Source: UBA1181 sp045639525 (lineage in GTDB: Bacteria > Bacteroidota > Bacteroidia > Bacteroidales > Paludibacteraceae). Taken from it: a stretch of 64,000 nucleotides of DNA. Every line of letters starts with the position of its first letter. Position 1 is the stretch's first letter. The translations under genes were made by a program, and so were the position numbers. Shown in pieces: positions 26,885-35,026 of the stretch. The notes under the pieces are model-generated. The model made no database searches. It saw only the letters and a list, made by a program, of their open reading frames with translations, and was not told where the DNA came from. The stretch spans positions 41,164-105,163 of the forward strand of contig JAZUDI010000083.1 of the NCBI GenBank assembly GCA_045639525.1, in the 5' to 3' direction.

Positions 26885-27228
26885 TCTAATGCTCCTTTCT
26901 TCCATGCGTATGCTAAACCGAGAACGAGAACGAAGAGGAAGAACAAAACACTGGCCAAGCCCATAACGCCCAAACTCTTCGTGATGGTTGCCCATGGGAA
27001 CAGAAGAACTGTCTCCACATCGAACATCAAGAACAGGATAGCGAATAGGTAGTAACCGATTTTGAACTGCATCCAAGAGGTTCCCCTCGTTGGAATACCA
27101 CATTCGTAAGGTTCTCCTTTTTGTGCGTTGTTTGATTTAGGGGCTAAAAGCTTACCTATAATCAATGCGGCTCCCACCATAATGATGGCCGTCACCAACA
27201 CGACGATAAAATTTACACCTGTACTCAT
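26875..27228 (-). CDS. nuoA: NADH-quinone oxidoreductase subunit A
   Basis: A 117-residue, three-helix complex I subunit. The loop YECGIPTRGTSWMQFKIGYYLFAILFLMFDVETVLLFPWA (about residues 41-80) is the family signature, with the conserved Cys in the loop and acidic residues in helix 2. It is the first gene of the operon. A structured RNA with an intrinsic terminator lies about 30 nt upstream, so either readthrough or a separate promoter must drive the operon. Confidence 0.97.
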   Translation of the reverse strand: MSTGVNFIVVLVTAIIMVGAALIIGKLLAPKSNNAQKGEPYECGIPTRGTSWMQFKIGYYLFAILFLMFDVETVLLFPWATITKSLGVMGLASVLFFLFVLVLGLAYAWKKGALEWK

Positions 27229-27261
27229 TTTGTTATAATTATGTTATTGTATTTTCCTAGC

Positions 27262-27293
27262 AAAAAAAAACTATACCTTGTTGGGGTATAGTT
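27262..27293 (-). terminator. intrinsic terminator in the nuo leader
   Basis: A perfect 9-bp stem (27293-27285 with 27277-27269), 7-nt loop and nine consecutive T on the minus strand, two of them in the stem. It lies about 34-65 nt before the nuoA start, which is unusual for an operon leader unless transcription is attenuated or restarts. Confidence 0.85.
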
Positions 27294-27424
27294 CATTTGG
27301 TTTTATCTGTATGTGTGCGACAATCCGCAAATGACAGCTTTCACTGATTTGCAGCCCAATTTCTTGCCAAATAAGAACATTGTCTTCATCGCACGGATAC
27401 GTATCTTTAGTTATGTTATTTTTC
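27262..27424 (-). ncRNA. structured RNA upstream of nuoA (three-way junction plus terminator)
   Basis: Transcribed on the minus strand from a promoter at 27431-27462, the RNA would run from about 27424 to the T-run ending at 27262. Pairings read directly: closing stem 27394-27389 with 27320-27315 (6 bp); continuing stem 27382-27379 with 27324-27321 (4 bp); hairpin 27377-27373 with 27365-27361 (5 bp, 7-nt loop); hairpin 27354-27347 with 27332-27325 (8 bp with one G-U), extended by a 3-bp inner stem. A 9-bp terminator stem (27293-27285 with 27277-27269) is followed by T. Such a junction plus terminator could be a riboswitch/attenuator for nuo or a free-standing sRNA. I do not recognise the family. 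Confidence 0.6.
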
Positions 27425-27430
27425 AATACG

Positions 27431-27462
27431 CAAAATTGGAAAAGTTATTTGATTTGGACAAA
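27431..27462 (-). promoter_or_regulatory. promoter of the structured RNA/nuo leader
   Basis: On the minus strand: TTTG (27462-27459), a 20-nt spacer and CAATTTTG (27438-27431), one mismatch from TAnnTTTG. The spacing fits the Bacteroidota sigma factor. Confidence 0.6.
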
Positions 27463-27709
27463 TAATTTGAGGCGTTTTTTTTCTCTTTTTTTGACAATTT
27501 GAAAGGAGTAGGGTATAAAACACCTGAAAAATATGTTTTTTGATATCTTTTTGAACTGTTTATAGCTGTTTTATCTGTCTTTTTGTTAGTTCAATTGGTT
27601 ACTTTTGTGCATTAAGAAAGTTTTCCACAATGTAAAATTAATGGAGAGGGGGAGGAAAGTGTGGGGAGAATTCCTTATCTTTGCGTAGAATTTAATAATA
27701 ACGTATTAT
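27463..27709 (+). promoter_or_regulatory. upstream region of the aspartate kinase gene with two -7 boxes
   Basis: This 247-nt AT-rich stretch contains no gene. Two full TAnnTTTG matches face the aspartate kinase gene: TACTTTTG at 27600-27607 and TATCTTTG at 27676-27683, the latter 26 nt before the ATG. Neither has a TTTG at ideal spacing. No leader peptide or threonine/lysine attenuator was seen. Confidence 0.45.
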
Positions 27710-29101
27710 ATGTTAACGGTAGAGAAAATTGGTGGAACGTCCATGTCCGAGTTCAAGGATGTCTTGAACAATATCATTAAAGGTAAGAGATCGGGCGCGA
27801 ATTTGTATAATCGAATTTTCGTCGTCTCAGCTTATAACAATGTGACCAACTGGTTGTTGGAACATAAAAAGACAGGCGAACCAGGTATCTATGTAAAGTT
27901 CCTCAATGACGAGAACTACAACGAGGCGTTGGATGAACTTTGTGAGAAGTTGATCGCTTTGAACCGCAAGTACGAGGAGATCAAGTTGGATCAAAAGGTG
28001 GCAGATGCCTTTATTAAGGATAGAATTGAAAAGGCTAAATCTTATTTGGCCGCTATGCACAGTGTGGTCGCTTCTGGTTATGTGAACAAACGTGATTTGT
28101 TCTTGGCGGCTCGTGAGATCCTCTCTTCAATCGGTGAGGCTCACTCGGCGTTCAACTCTGTGAATATCATCAGAAACCATGGTATCGACGCGACTTTCAT
28201 CGACCTCTGCGGATTCGATGATTCCGAGGCGTTGACCATTGACGAGCGTATCCACAAGGCATTCAAGGGAATCGATTTCTCTAAGACGCTTTGCGTGGCG
28301 ACTGGTTACACCAAGGGTACAGAAGGTATCATGCGCGCTTTCGACCGTGGTTATTCCGAGGTGACATTCTCAAAGATCGCAGTTGAGGTGAAGGCTGATG
28401 AGGCGGTGATCCACAAGGAGTTCCACTTGTCATCCGCTGATCCTAAGTTGGTGGGCAAGGAGAAGTCTATTCCTGTTGGACAAACCAACTTCATGGTGGC
28501 AGACCAGTTGGCTGATGTCGGTATGGAGGCGATCCACCCGAAGGCATCTAAGCCATTGGAGATGGCTGGTATCAACATCCGAATCAAGAATACTTTCGAG
28601 CCTGAGCACCCTGGAACATTGATCTCAAAGAACTATGTGGCGCAACAATCCCGCATTGAGATCGTTTCAGGAACTGATAAGGTGCTTGCGGTAGAGATCC
28701 ACGATCCTATGATGGTAGGAGAGGTTGGATTCGACCTTCGCATCATGCAAGTGTTCGAGAAGCACAGTGTCAGCTACATTTTGAAATCAACCAATGCGAA
28801 TAGCATCACCATGGTAATTTGGGATAAGGTCTCCTCCAAGGCGTTGATCGATGAGTTGAGCCGTCTCTTCTACCAAGTGACAGTGAAGGAGGTCTCTTTG
28901 GTATGCTGTATGGGTACCAATATCGCACATCCGGGATTCTTGTGCCGTGCGGCGCAAGCCTTGTACGACAACAACATCAACATCGAGTGTTTCGCTCAGT
29001 CATTGCGTCAGGTGAATATGCAATTCGTTTTGAAGCGCGAGGATTACGCACCAGCCATTGTGGCCTTGAACGAGGCGTTGTGTGTGAAGAAGGATTGTTA
29101 A
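27710..29101 (+). CDS. aspartate kinase (monofunctional)
   Basis: A 463-residue cytosolic kinase that phosphorylates aspartate at the head of lysine, threonine and methionine synthesis. The N-terminal nucleotide-binding motif is VEKIGGTSM (KFGGTS in most relatives). The kinase core includes VVSAYNNVTNWLL and the substrate segment FSKIAVEVKADEAVIHKEFHLSSADP (about residues 223-248). The C-terminal third (about 310-460) forms two ACT-like regulatory domains, suggesting feedback control. There is no fused homoserine dehydrogenase. The subfamily (lysine- or threonine-sensitive) cannot be decided, so no lysC/thrA symbol is given. Confidence 0.93.
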   Translation: MLTVEKIGGTSMSEFKDVLNNIIKGKRSGANLYNRIFVVSAYNNVTNWLLEHKKTGEPGIYVKFLNDENYNEALDELCEKLIALNRKYEEIKLDQKVADAFIKDRIEKAKSYLAAMHSVVASGYVNKRDLFLAAREILSSIGEAHSAFNSVNIIRNHGIDATFIDLCGFDDSEALTIDERIHKAFKGIDFSKTLCVATGYTKGTEGIMRAFDRGYSEVTFSKIAVEVKADEAVIHKEFHLSSADPKLVGKEKSIPVGQTNFMVADQLADVGMEAIHPKASKPLEMAGINIRIKNTFEPEHPGTLISKNYVAQQSRIEIVSGTDKVLAVEIHDPMMVGEVGFDLRIMQVFEKHSVSYILKSTNANSITMVIWDKVSSKALIDELSRLFYQVTVKEVSLVCCMGTNIAHPGFLCRAAQALYDNNINIECFAQSLRQVNMQFVLKREDYAPAIVALNEALCVKKDC

Positions 29102-29136
29102 TTATGCCCGGTTTAAACGGGTCATCCGATAAAGAG

Positions 29137-29168
29137 AACGGGAAGTTAGCAGTTGCTGACTTCCCGTT
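29137..29168 (+). terminator. intrinsic terminator of the aspartate kinase gene
   Basis: A 10-bp perfect stem (29137-29146 with 29159-29168) with an inner 3-bp stem, followed by a short T-rich tract, 36 nt after the stop. Confidence 0.75.
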
Positions 29169-29192
29169 GTTGCTTTAGGCAATCTCTAATTA

Positions 29193-29645
29193 TTATTTCT
29201 GTCCTGTATATCTAGGCCAATAGATCTTTTGGCTGAAAGGTCCCCAAGAGCCTTTTACACATAGGGTGTTGTCGTCGGTGAACCATGCGCAGACATTGAA
29301 GAATTTTCCTCTGGTAGGATCGTAAATCTTTCCCTCTCCCCATTCGCCATTCTTGAAGGTGATTTTGTCTATCAAGACAACTTGGCTTGCGGGGGTGTTT
29401 CTCTTCTTTTCGTCAGGATTCTTGACGTCTCTTCGGATGTTGCCTTTTGCGTCTTTGTCGTGCTCCAACCAAGTGACTTGGGCCTGGTAGGCGTTCTCTC
29501 CGATTTTTGTGAAACGAACTTTGGATTTGTCGTTGTCTTGTACAACCCAGTACTCTCCGACGATTTTATCTCCTGCGAATCCTTGCGCCAACGCTGTTAT
29601 CGCATAAACGCATAGGAAAAGAAGCGATAGTGAAAATTTCTTCAT
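29193..29645 (-). CDS. DUF2147 family exported protein
   Basis: A 150-residue protein with a signal peptide (residues 1-20, ending ALAQG). The mature part fits DUF2147: GEYWVVQDNDKSKVRFTKIGENAYQAQVTWLEHDKDAKG, a central NPDEKKRNTP turn, and the C-terminal CVKGSWGPFSQKIYWPRY. Members are small periplasmic beta-barrel-like proteins of unknown function, some linked to lipid or stress responses. A TATATTTG box on the minus strand (29673-29680) is 28 nt upstream. The gene is monocistronic by context. Confidence 0.85.
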   Translation of the reverse strand: MKKFSLSLLFLCVYAITALAQGFAGDKIVGEYWVVQDNDKSKVRFTKIGENAYQAQVTWLEHDKDAKGNIRRDVKNPDEKKRNTPASQVVLIDKITFKNGEWGEGKIYDPTRGKFFNVCAWFTDDNTLCVKGSWGPFSQKIYWPRYTGQK

Positions 29646-29730
29646 CTCTGTTATTTGTTAGTTAATAGTCCACAAATATAGTGAGGCTCTTTGAGAAAAA
29701 GCTGTTTTAATCATTTTTTAACTAATTGGC

Positions 29731-30366
29731 CTATTCCAACTTCAATGTCTTTAAAATATCAGTGAAATAAGACAAGTTCTCCTCTTTGTCCTTTGTAAGG
29801 TGGATGTTCACACCGTAGATGGTTTTGTTGTTGTAGATGAGGTAAACATGCTCGATGCCTCCACCTTGGGATGGGTCTCTTTGAACTTCAAAGTATTGTG
29901 CCTCGTATGGCGCTCTTCCGACCTGTACGGGTTCGATGTTGGAGATGTTGGTATAATATAGCCCTTTGAAAGCCTCGTACATGTTCTTGTAATACTTTGT
30001 CGTGTATGCTTCGGCTTCCGAACTATTGTCTGCTTTTTCGAAGAATCTATAGAAATACATTTCTGAATCGTACCCTCCGTTCTCATTCTTGTCCTCCAAG
30101 CGTGCGGTGAAGATCGCGTTGCTGCGGTATGGGTCGTAATATGGATGGGTGACCAAAGGGAAGGTGTCCATCAAAGAGTTGGTCCATTCGTTGATTGGGA
30201 AGATGGCGGAGATGCCGTATTGATTGTCGAGAGCGACATGTTTGTCGTCTATGATTTCTTCTGGCCTTCCTTCCAAATTATCGTCACCCTCTTTTTTACA
30301 AGAGAAGAATAGGGCGCTGGCTAACGCAAAAAATAAAAATGATTTCTTGGATACAATAAAACTCAT
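29731..30366 (-). CDS. lipoprotein of unknown function
   Basis: A 211-residue protein with a lipoprotein signal (ALASALFFSC, acylated Cys23). The mature domain is an alpha/beta fold with ISAIFPINEW, IFTARLEDKNENGG, YFEVQRDPSQGGGIEHVYLIYNNKTIYGVNIHLTKD and a final helix. The pattern recalls small PsbP-like exported domains, but I cannot assign a family. It is probably outer-membrane anchored. The gene stands alone between DUF2147 and the tRNA genes. Confidence 0.7.
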   Translation of the reverse strand: MSFIVSKKSFLFFALASALFFSCKKEGDDNLEGRPEEIIDDKHVALDNQYGISAIFPINEWTNSLMDTFPLVTHPYYDPYRSNAIFTARLEDKNENGGYDSEMYFYRFFEKADNSSEAEAYTTKYYKNMYEAFKGLYYTNISNIEPVQVGRAPYEAQYFEVQRDPSQGGGIEHVYLIYNNKTIYGVNIHLTKDKEENLSYFTDILKTLKLE

Positions 30367-30495
30367 AATTCCCCAATTTAAATAATACTTATTCGTAAAT
30401 ATACACTATTTGATTTTGTACAATATATGCTTTGTATATGCTTCTGGGTAATCAAACAGACTGAAAGATTTATAAGAGCTGTTTATTTTCTGGAG

Positions 30496-30579
30496 TGCCC
30501 AAGATGAGATTCGAACTCACACGCCGAAACCGGCACTACCCCCTCAAAGTAGCGTGTCTACCAATTCCACCACCTGGGC
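30496..30579 (-). tRNA. tRNA-Leu(GAG)
   Basis: An 84-nt class II tRNA on the minus strand. The acceptor stem GCCCAGG pairs with CTTGGGC; the anticodon loop reads TT-GAG-GG; a long variable arm (TGCCGGTTTCGGCG region) and a TTCGAAT T-loop are present. CCA is not encoded. Confidence 0.93.
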
Positions 30580-30620
30580 TTAAAAAGAAAACAGAATCGT
30601 AAGATTCTGTCTGAGAGTTG

Positions 30621-30693
30621 AGCGAAAAACGGGACTCGAACCCGCGACCCCAACCTTGGCAAGGTTGTGCTCTACCAACTGAGCTATTTTCGC
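30621..30693 (-). tRNA. tRNA-Gly(GCC)
   Basis: A 73-nt tRNA on the minus strand. The acceptor GCGAAAA pairs with TTTTCGC; the D-arm is GCTCAGTTGGTAGAGC; the anticodon loop TT-GCC-AA is closed by CAACC/GGTTG; the T-arm is GCGGGTTCGAGTCCCGT. CCA is not encoded. Its 5' half is duplicated at 30769-30814. Confidence 0.94.
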
Positions 30694-30703
30694 AATTTTG
30701 TTC
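30658..30703. repeat. 46-bp direct repeat, copy 1 (in tRNA-Gly 5' half)
   Basis: An exact 46-bp match to 30769-30814, covering the 5' half of tRNA-Gly through part of the anticodon stem plus 10 bp of upstream flank. Confidence 0.9.
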
Positions 30704-30768
30704 TCTGCTAAATAATCAAATTGTCAGTCACATGCTTGCCAAGGTTGAATCCTTTTTCAATTTAATGG

Positions 30769-30814
30769 GGCAAGGTTGTGCTCTACCAACTGAGCTATTT
30801 TCGCAATTTTGTTC
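30769..30814. repeat. 46-bp direct repeat, copy 2: partial tRNA-Gly fragment
   Basis: The second copy of the repeat, 111 bp from the first. It contains only the acceptor 5' strand, D-arm and part of the anticodon arm, so it cannot make a tRNA. A 13-bp piece of the anticodon arm also occurs in inverted orientation at 30734-30746. Repeats at a tRNA suggest a past integration event or local duplication. Confidence 0.85.
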
Positions 30815-30945
30815 GCATCGCTTCTTGAATCAACGCCTTGATTTTTGCGATTGCGTTGCAAAGGTACTGCTTTTTCTTTACTTTGCAAGTGTTTTGGAAA
30901 TTATTTTTATTAAAAATTCGATTTTTTTTAATAATTAATTGATTG

Positions 30946-32085
30946 TTAGGCCATTCTATTTTTATAATCTTCGTAGCCAAACTTCCTCAAAAGTACGGGT
31001 TGTCCCTCTTTTGTCCATAAATAGAGGGAAGGGTGGGAGACGCCGTTGAACATGGTGGTCTTTACGGTTGTGTAGTGGATCATGTCCATGAATACGATGC
31101 GTTCTCCGATTTGGAGCTCGTGGTCGAATGACCAACTTCCGACGTAATCGCCGGAAAGGCAACTGTTGCCTCCCATTCTATAGGTGGGTTTCCCCTCCAC
31201 TTCGTCGGTGGCGCCTAAAATGGCTGGTTTGTAAGGCATCTCCAGGCAATCTGGCATGTGGCAGGCGAATGAGACATTTAGGACAGCGGTTTTAATGCCA
31301 TGGTTCTCTACGATATCCACGACACTTGCGACCAACTCTCCGGTTTGCCAAGCGAACGCGCTGCCTGGTTCCAAAATTACCTTGAGCCATGGGTATCTGC
31401 CTCTAAACTCCTTTAGTATCTTAATGAGATGTTCCACGTCGTAGTCTTTGCGTGTCATCAAGTGTCCGCCGCCGAAGTTCACCCATTTGAGTTTAGGAAG
31501 GTATTTCGCGAACTTCTCTTCGAAAGCTGCCATGAGTTTCTCCAATTCGTAGGAAGAGGATTCGCACAACGCGTGGCAGTGAAATCCTTCAATGCCTTGG
31601 GGAAGCTCCTCGCCGAAGTGATCGACGGTAATGCCTAGGCGGGAACCTGGCGCACATGGGTTGTATAGTTCGGTCTCCACCTCCGAATACTCGGGGTTGA
31701 CGCGTAATCCGCAAGAGATGTGGCGCTCCATCGCCTCTAATTGCGGTCTTCTCCTTTCGTATTGTTGGATGGAGTTGAAGGTGATATGACTACTTAACGA
31801 GGCGATCTCCTCGAATTCCTCGTCCGTGTAGGCGGGGGAGTAGGTGTGCGCGTAATTGCCCATCTCCTCAAAAGCCAATCTTGCCTCCGAGAGTGAGCTG
31901 GCGGTGGAATATTGGATGTATTCCTTGACGATTGGGAATGCTTTCCAAAGTGCGAAAGCCTTGAAGGCGAGGATGATATCTGCTCCTGATCTCTCCTTGA
32001 CGGAGCGGATCAATTCAAGGTTTTTTCGAAGTCTCTCTTCGTCCAACACATAAGAAGGTGAAGGTATTTGGCTGTAGTCAATCAT
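30946..32085 (-). CDS. nspC: carboxynorspermidine decarboxylase
   Basis: A 379-residue PLP-dependent decarboxylase of the alanine-racemase fold that makes norspermidine or spermidine from its carboxy precursor in the alternative polyamine pathway of many Bacteroidota. Motifs are SPSYVLDEERLRKNLELI, the PLP lysine in LAFKAFALWKAF (about residues 39-50), FHCHALCESS (about 178-187), NFGGGHLMTRKDYD (about 212-225) and LEPGSAFAW (about 251-259). The partner carboxynorspermidine dehydrogenase gene is not next to it. A TAATTTTG box (minus, 32107-32114) is 22 nt before the start. Confidence 0.94.
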   Translation of the reverse strand: MIDYSQIPSPSYVLDEERLRKNLELIRSVKERSGADIILAFKAFALWKAFPIVKEYIQYSTASSLSEARLAFEEMGNYAHTYSPAYTDEEFEEIASLSSHITFNSIQQYERRRPQLEAMERHISCGLRVNPEYSEVETELYNPCAPGSRLGITVDHFGEELPQGIEGFHCHALCESSSYELEKLMAAFEEKFAKYLPKLKWVNFGGGHLMTRKDYDVEHLIKILKEFRGRYPWLKVILEPGSAFAWQTGELVASVVDIVENHGIKTAVLNVSFACHMPDCLEMPYKPAILGATDEVEGKPTYRMGGNSCLSGDYVGSWSFDHELQIGERIVFMDMIHYTTVKTTMFNGVSHPSLYLWTKEGQPVLLRKFGYEDYKNRMA

Positions 32086-32106
32086 ACGTTGTTCGTTTTA
32101 ATCGCT

Positions 32107-32114
32107 CAAAATTA
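32107..32114 (-). promoter_or_regulatory. -7 box for nspC
   Basis: On the minus strand TAATTTTG matches TAnnTTTG, with a near-match TTGG 21 nt upstream (32136-32139). Confidence 0.5.
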
Positions 32115-32190
32115 TATATTTTCGGAGATATATGGCCAATTATCTTCTATATTTTGTAAATTCGCGCCTTGAATTTTGAATATAAAAATT

Positions 32191-33711
32191 ATGGCAGATA
32201 GAAAAGTTCGCGTGCGTTTCGCACCAAGTCCGACAGGTCCTTTGCACATTGGTGGTGTGAGAACTTGTTTGTACAATTACTTGTTCGCAAAGAAGAACGG
32301 TGGTGATTTGTTGTTGAGAATTGAGGATACCGACTCTCAACGCTTTGTTCCGGGTGCGGAAGATTACATCATCGAATCGTTCAAGTGGTTGGGCATCACC
32401 TTCGATGAGGGTGTCGGTGTTGGAGGTCCTAATGGACCATACCGCCAGAGCGAGCGTCGCGACATTTATAAGATATATGTAAAGCAATTGATCGAGAGCG
32501 GCCACGCCTATTACGCGTTCGATACACCGGAGGAGTTGGAGGCGAAGCGCAACGAGATCCCCAATTTCCAATATGATTCCCACACCCGTATGACTGGTGT
32601 CAACTCTTTGACATTGAGTGCGGAGGAGGTGAACCGTCGTATCGCCGCTGGTGAGAAGTATGTGGTTCGTATCAAAGTGGAGCCAGATGAGGATATCGAA
32701 GTGGATGATATGGTGAGAGGCAAGGTGGTAATCAATTCCAACATCTTGGACGACAAGGTGTTGTATAAGGCTGCTGACGAATTGCCTACCTATCACTTGG
32801 CCAATATCGTGGATGACCACTTGATGGAGATCACCCATGTGATTCGTGGTGAAGAGTGGTTGCCATCCGCACCTTTGCATGTTTTGCTGTACCGCTATTT
32901 AGGTTGGGCTGACACGATGCCTCGTTTCGCGCACTTGCCTTTGCTTTTGAAACCGGAGGGTAACGGAAAGTTGAGCAAGCGTGATGGCGATAAGCTTGGA
33001 TTCCCTGTCTTTCCATTGCAATGGAAGGACCCTAAGACTGGAGATATCTCTTCGGGATACCGTGAGTCTGGTTATTTGCCTGAGGCGGTGGTCAATTTCT
33101 TGGCGTTGTTGGGTTGGAACCCAGGAAACGACAAGGAGATGATGTCTATGGAGGAGTTGATCGACCTCTTCTCTATCGACCGTATCAGCAAGTCTGGCGC
33201 TCGTTTCAACTACGAGAAGGGTATGTGGTTCAACCACGAGTACCTTATCCAAAAATCCGACGAGGAGGTGGCTCGTATGTTCGAGCCTATCTTGAAGGAG
33301 AAAAATATTGTTTGTCCAATCGAGAATTTGTCCTACATCGTCTCCTTGGTCAAGGAGCGGGTCTCTTTCCCTAAGGATTTGTGGGATCAAACCAGCTTCT
33401 TCTTTGAGGCGCCAACCGAGTATGATGAAAAATCAATAAAGAAGAGATGGAAAGAGGAGAGCCCTCAATGCTTGCGTGAGTTGGTGGAGGTGTTGAAGGG
33501 TATCGAAGACTTCTCTAAGGTAAATGAAAACGAACAGTTGGTATTGGATTGGGTTGCATCGAAGGGGTATAATTTGGGTACCGTGATGAACTCGTTCCGT
33601 ATCACATTGGTGGGTGCCGCAAAGGGACCTCACATCTTCAATATCATTGATATCCTCGGCAAGGAGGAGACACTCAACCGTGTCAACAGAGCTTTGGAAG
33701 TAATAAAATAA
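32191..33711 (+). CDS. gltX: glutamate--tRNA ligase
   Basis: A 506-residue class I aminoacyl-tRNA synthetase that charges tRNA-Glu. The HIGH-type signature is FAPSPTGPLHIGGVRTCLYNY (residues about 10-30), and the KMSKS-equivalent is GKLSKRDGDKLG (about 255-266). The C-terminal helical anticodon-binding region is complete. The ATG at 32191 is chosen over an upstream in-frame TTG, because residues MADRKVRVRFAPSPTG match the family start and a -7-like box lies just upstream. waaA begins 5 nt downstream, so the two are cotranscribed. Confidence 0.97.
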   Translation: MADRKVRVRFAPSPTGPLHIGGVRTCLYNYLFAKKNGGDLLLRIEDTDSQRFVPGAEDYIIESFKWLGITFDEGVGVGGPNGPYRQSERRDIYKIYVKQLIESGHAYYAFDTPEELEAKRNEIPNFQYDSHTRMTGVNSLTLSAEEVNRRIAAGEKYVVRIKVEPDEDIEVDDMVRGKVVINSNILDDKVLYKAADELPTYHLANIVDDHLMEITHVIRGEEWLPSAPLHVLLYRYLGWADTMPRFAHLPLLLKPEGNGKLSKRDGDKLGFPVFPLQWKDPKTGDISSGYRESGYLPEAVVNFLALLGWNPGNDKEMMSMEELIDLFSIDRISKSGARFNYEKGMWFNHEYLIQKSDEEVARMFEPILKEKNIVCPIENLSYIVSLVKERVSFPKDLWDQTSFFFEAPTEYDEKSIKKRWKEESPQCLRELVEVLKGIEDFSKVNENEQLVLDWVASKGYNLGTVMNSFRITLVGAAKGPHIFNIIDILGKEETLNRVNRALEVIK

Positions 33712-33716
33712 GCGTA

Positions 33717-34946
33717 ATGAGTTTATTGTACGATTTAGGACTGCTCATATACCATTTTGGTGTATGGGTAGCCTCTTTCGGAAATGATAAGGCCAAAAAG
33801 TTTTTAGAGGGGAGAAAGGGCGTTATCGAGTATATTTCCGAAAAAATTGATAAGAATAGCCAATATGTTTGGGTGCACGCCGCCTCTTTGGGAGAGTTCG
33901 AACAGGGACGTCCTGTCATTGAACAGATCAAACGGTTGCGTCCTGAATACAAGATCATCCTTACCTTCTTCTCTCCTTCGGGATACGAGGTGAGAAAGAA
34001 TTATGAGGGTGCCGATATCGTGTGCTATCTTCCGATTGACACCTCTTGGGGCGCTAAACGCTTTTTGGATACGGTCCGTCCCGCATGCGCCATCTTCATC
34101 AAATATGAATTTTGGATGAACTACATCCGAGGTTTGAAGAGGCGAAACATTCCGACCTATATCGTCTCTGCGATTTTCAGGGAGGAGCAGGCCTTCTTTA
34201 AGTGGTATGGTGGCTGGTACCGCAAGGTGCTTCACTGTTTCAACCATCTCTTTGTGCAGAATCAGAGCTCTTTGGATCTGCTTGCCTCGATAGGCGTGAA
34301 CAACGCTTCGTTGACGGGTGACACTCGTTTCGACCGTGTGGCGGATATAGCAGCGAAATCGAAGGAGTTGCCTATTGTCTCTGCCTTCAAACAGGGCAAG
34401 AAAGTGATTGTGGCGGGCAGTTCATGGCCGAAGGATGAGGACATTCTCTGTGCCTACTTCAACGAACATCCGGAGATAAAGATGATTTTGGCACCTCATG
34501 AGATCCACCAGTCCCATTTGGATAGCATCGTCGCTAAATTGAAGCGTCCTTACGCCTTTTATCAAGGAACGAGCGAAGAGGAGGCCGCAAAGGCGGATTG
34601 TTTGATCATCAATTGTTTCGGATTGCTGTCCTCCATTTATAAGTACGGTGAGGTGGCTTATATTGGCGGTGGTTTCGGTGTGGGTATCCACAATACGCTG
34701 GAGGCTGCCGTTTATGGTATGCCGGTGGTGTTCGGCCCAAATTTCCACAAGTTCCAGGAGGCGGTGGATATGGTGAAGCGAGGCGCCGCTTTCTCAATAG
34801 AGAACGCTGAACAATATAATCCGTTGATGGATAAAATGTTAACGGATGCTTCCTCTTCGTTGCGTAGCGCATCGGAGGCCGCTGCTACTTACGTCAATGA
34901 AAACCGTGGCGCCACGGTCAGGATTGTGGAACATATTTTTAGATGA
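33717..34946 (+). CDS. waaA: 3-deoxy-D-manno-octulosonic acid transferase
   Basis: A 409-residue membrane-associated GT-B glycosyltransferase that adds Kdo from CMP-Kdo (made by KdsB at 99) to lipid A precursor. The N-terminal Kdo-transferase domain includes VWVHAASLGEFEQGRPVIEQI (about residues 50-70), and the C-terminal half includes YIGGGFGVGIHNTLEAAVYGMPVVFGPNFHKFQEA (about 318-352), the nucleotide-sugar binding region. An N-terminal hydrophobic stretch anchors it to the inner membrane. The number of Kdo residues added cannot be read from sequence. Confidence 0.96.
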   Translation: MSLLYDLGLLIYHFGVWVASFGNDKAKKFLEGRKGVIEYISEKIDKNSQYVWVHAASLGEFEQGRPVIEQIKRLRPEYKIILTFFSPSGYEVRKNYEGADIVCYLPIDTSWGAKRFLDTVRPACAIFIKYEFWMNYIRGLKRRNIPTYIVSAIFREEQAFFKWYGGWYRKVLHCFNHLFVQNQSSLDLLASIGVNNASLTGDTRFDRVADIAAKSKELPIVSAFKQGKKVIVAGSSWPKDEDILCAYFNEHPEIKMILAPHEIHQSHLDSIVAKLKRPYAFYQGTSEEEAAKADCLIINCFGLLSSIYKYGEVAYIGGGFGVGIHNTLEAAVYGMPVVFGPNFHKFQEAVDMVKRGAAFSIENAEQYNPLMDKMLTDASSSLRSASEAAATYVNENRGATVRIVEHIFR

Positions 34947-34971
34947 TTTTTCAAAAAAAATGACGAATCGT

Positions 34972-35003
34972 CTTGCGCGGTTCATATTTTAGTGCTACAT
35001 TTG
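34972..35003 (+). promoter_or_regulatory. promoter of tRNA-Ser
   Basis: CTTG (34972-34975), a 20-nt spacer and TACATTTG (34996-35003), which is a near-complete match to the Bacteroidota promoter, ending 23 nt before the tRNA. Confidence 0.75.
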
Positions 35004-35026
35004 CACTGCAAAACCGAAAGGGGTTT

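Noticed and set aside
27361..27404. tRNA or 6S RNA identity for the nuo leader RNA
   Set aside because: No cloverleaf or T-loop is present, and the short three-way junction does not resemble the long rod with central bubble of 6S RNA. It is kept as an unassigned structured RNA.
30618..30938. Plus-strand open frame of 106 codons beginning near tRNA-Gly
   Set aside because: It is the antisense of tRNA-Gly and its duplicated fragment, a well-known source of false ORFs; the repeated peptide simply reflects the repeated tRNA half.
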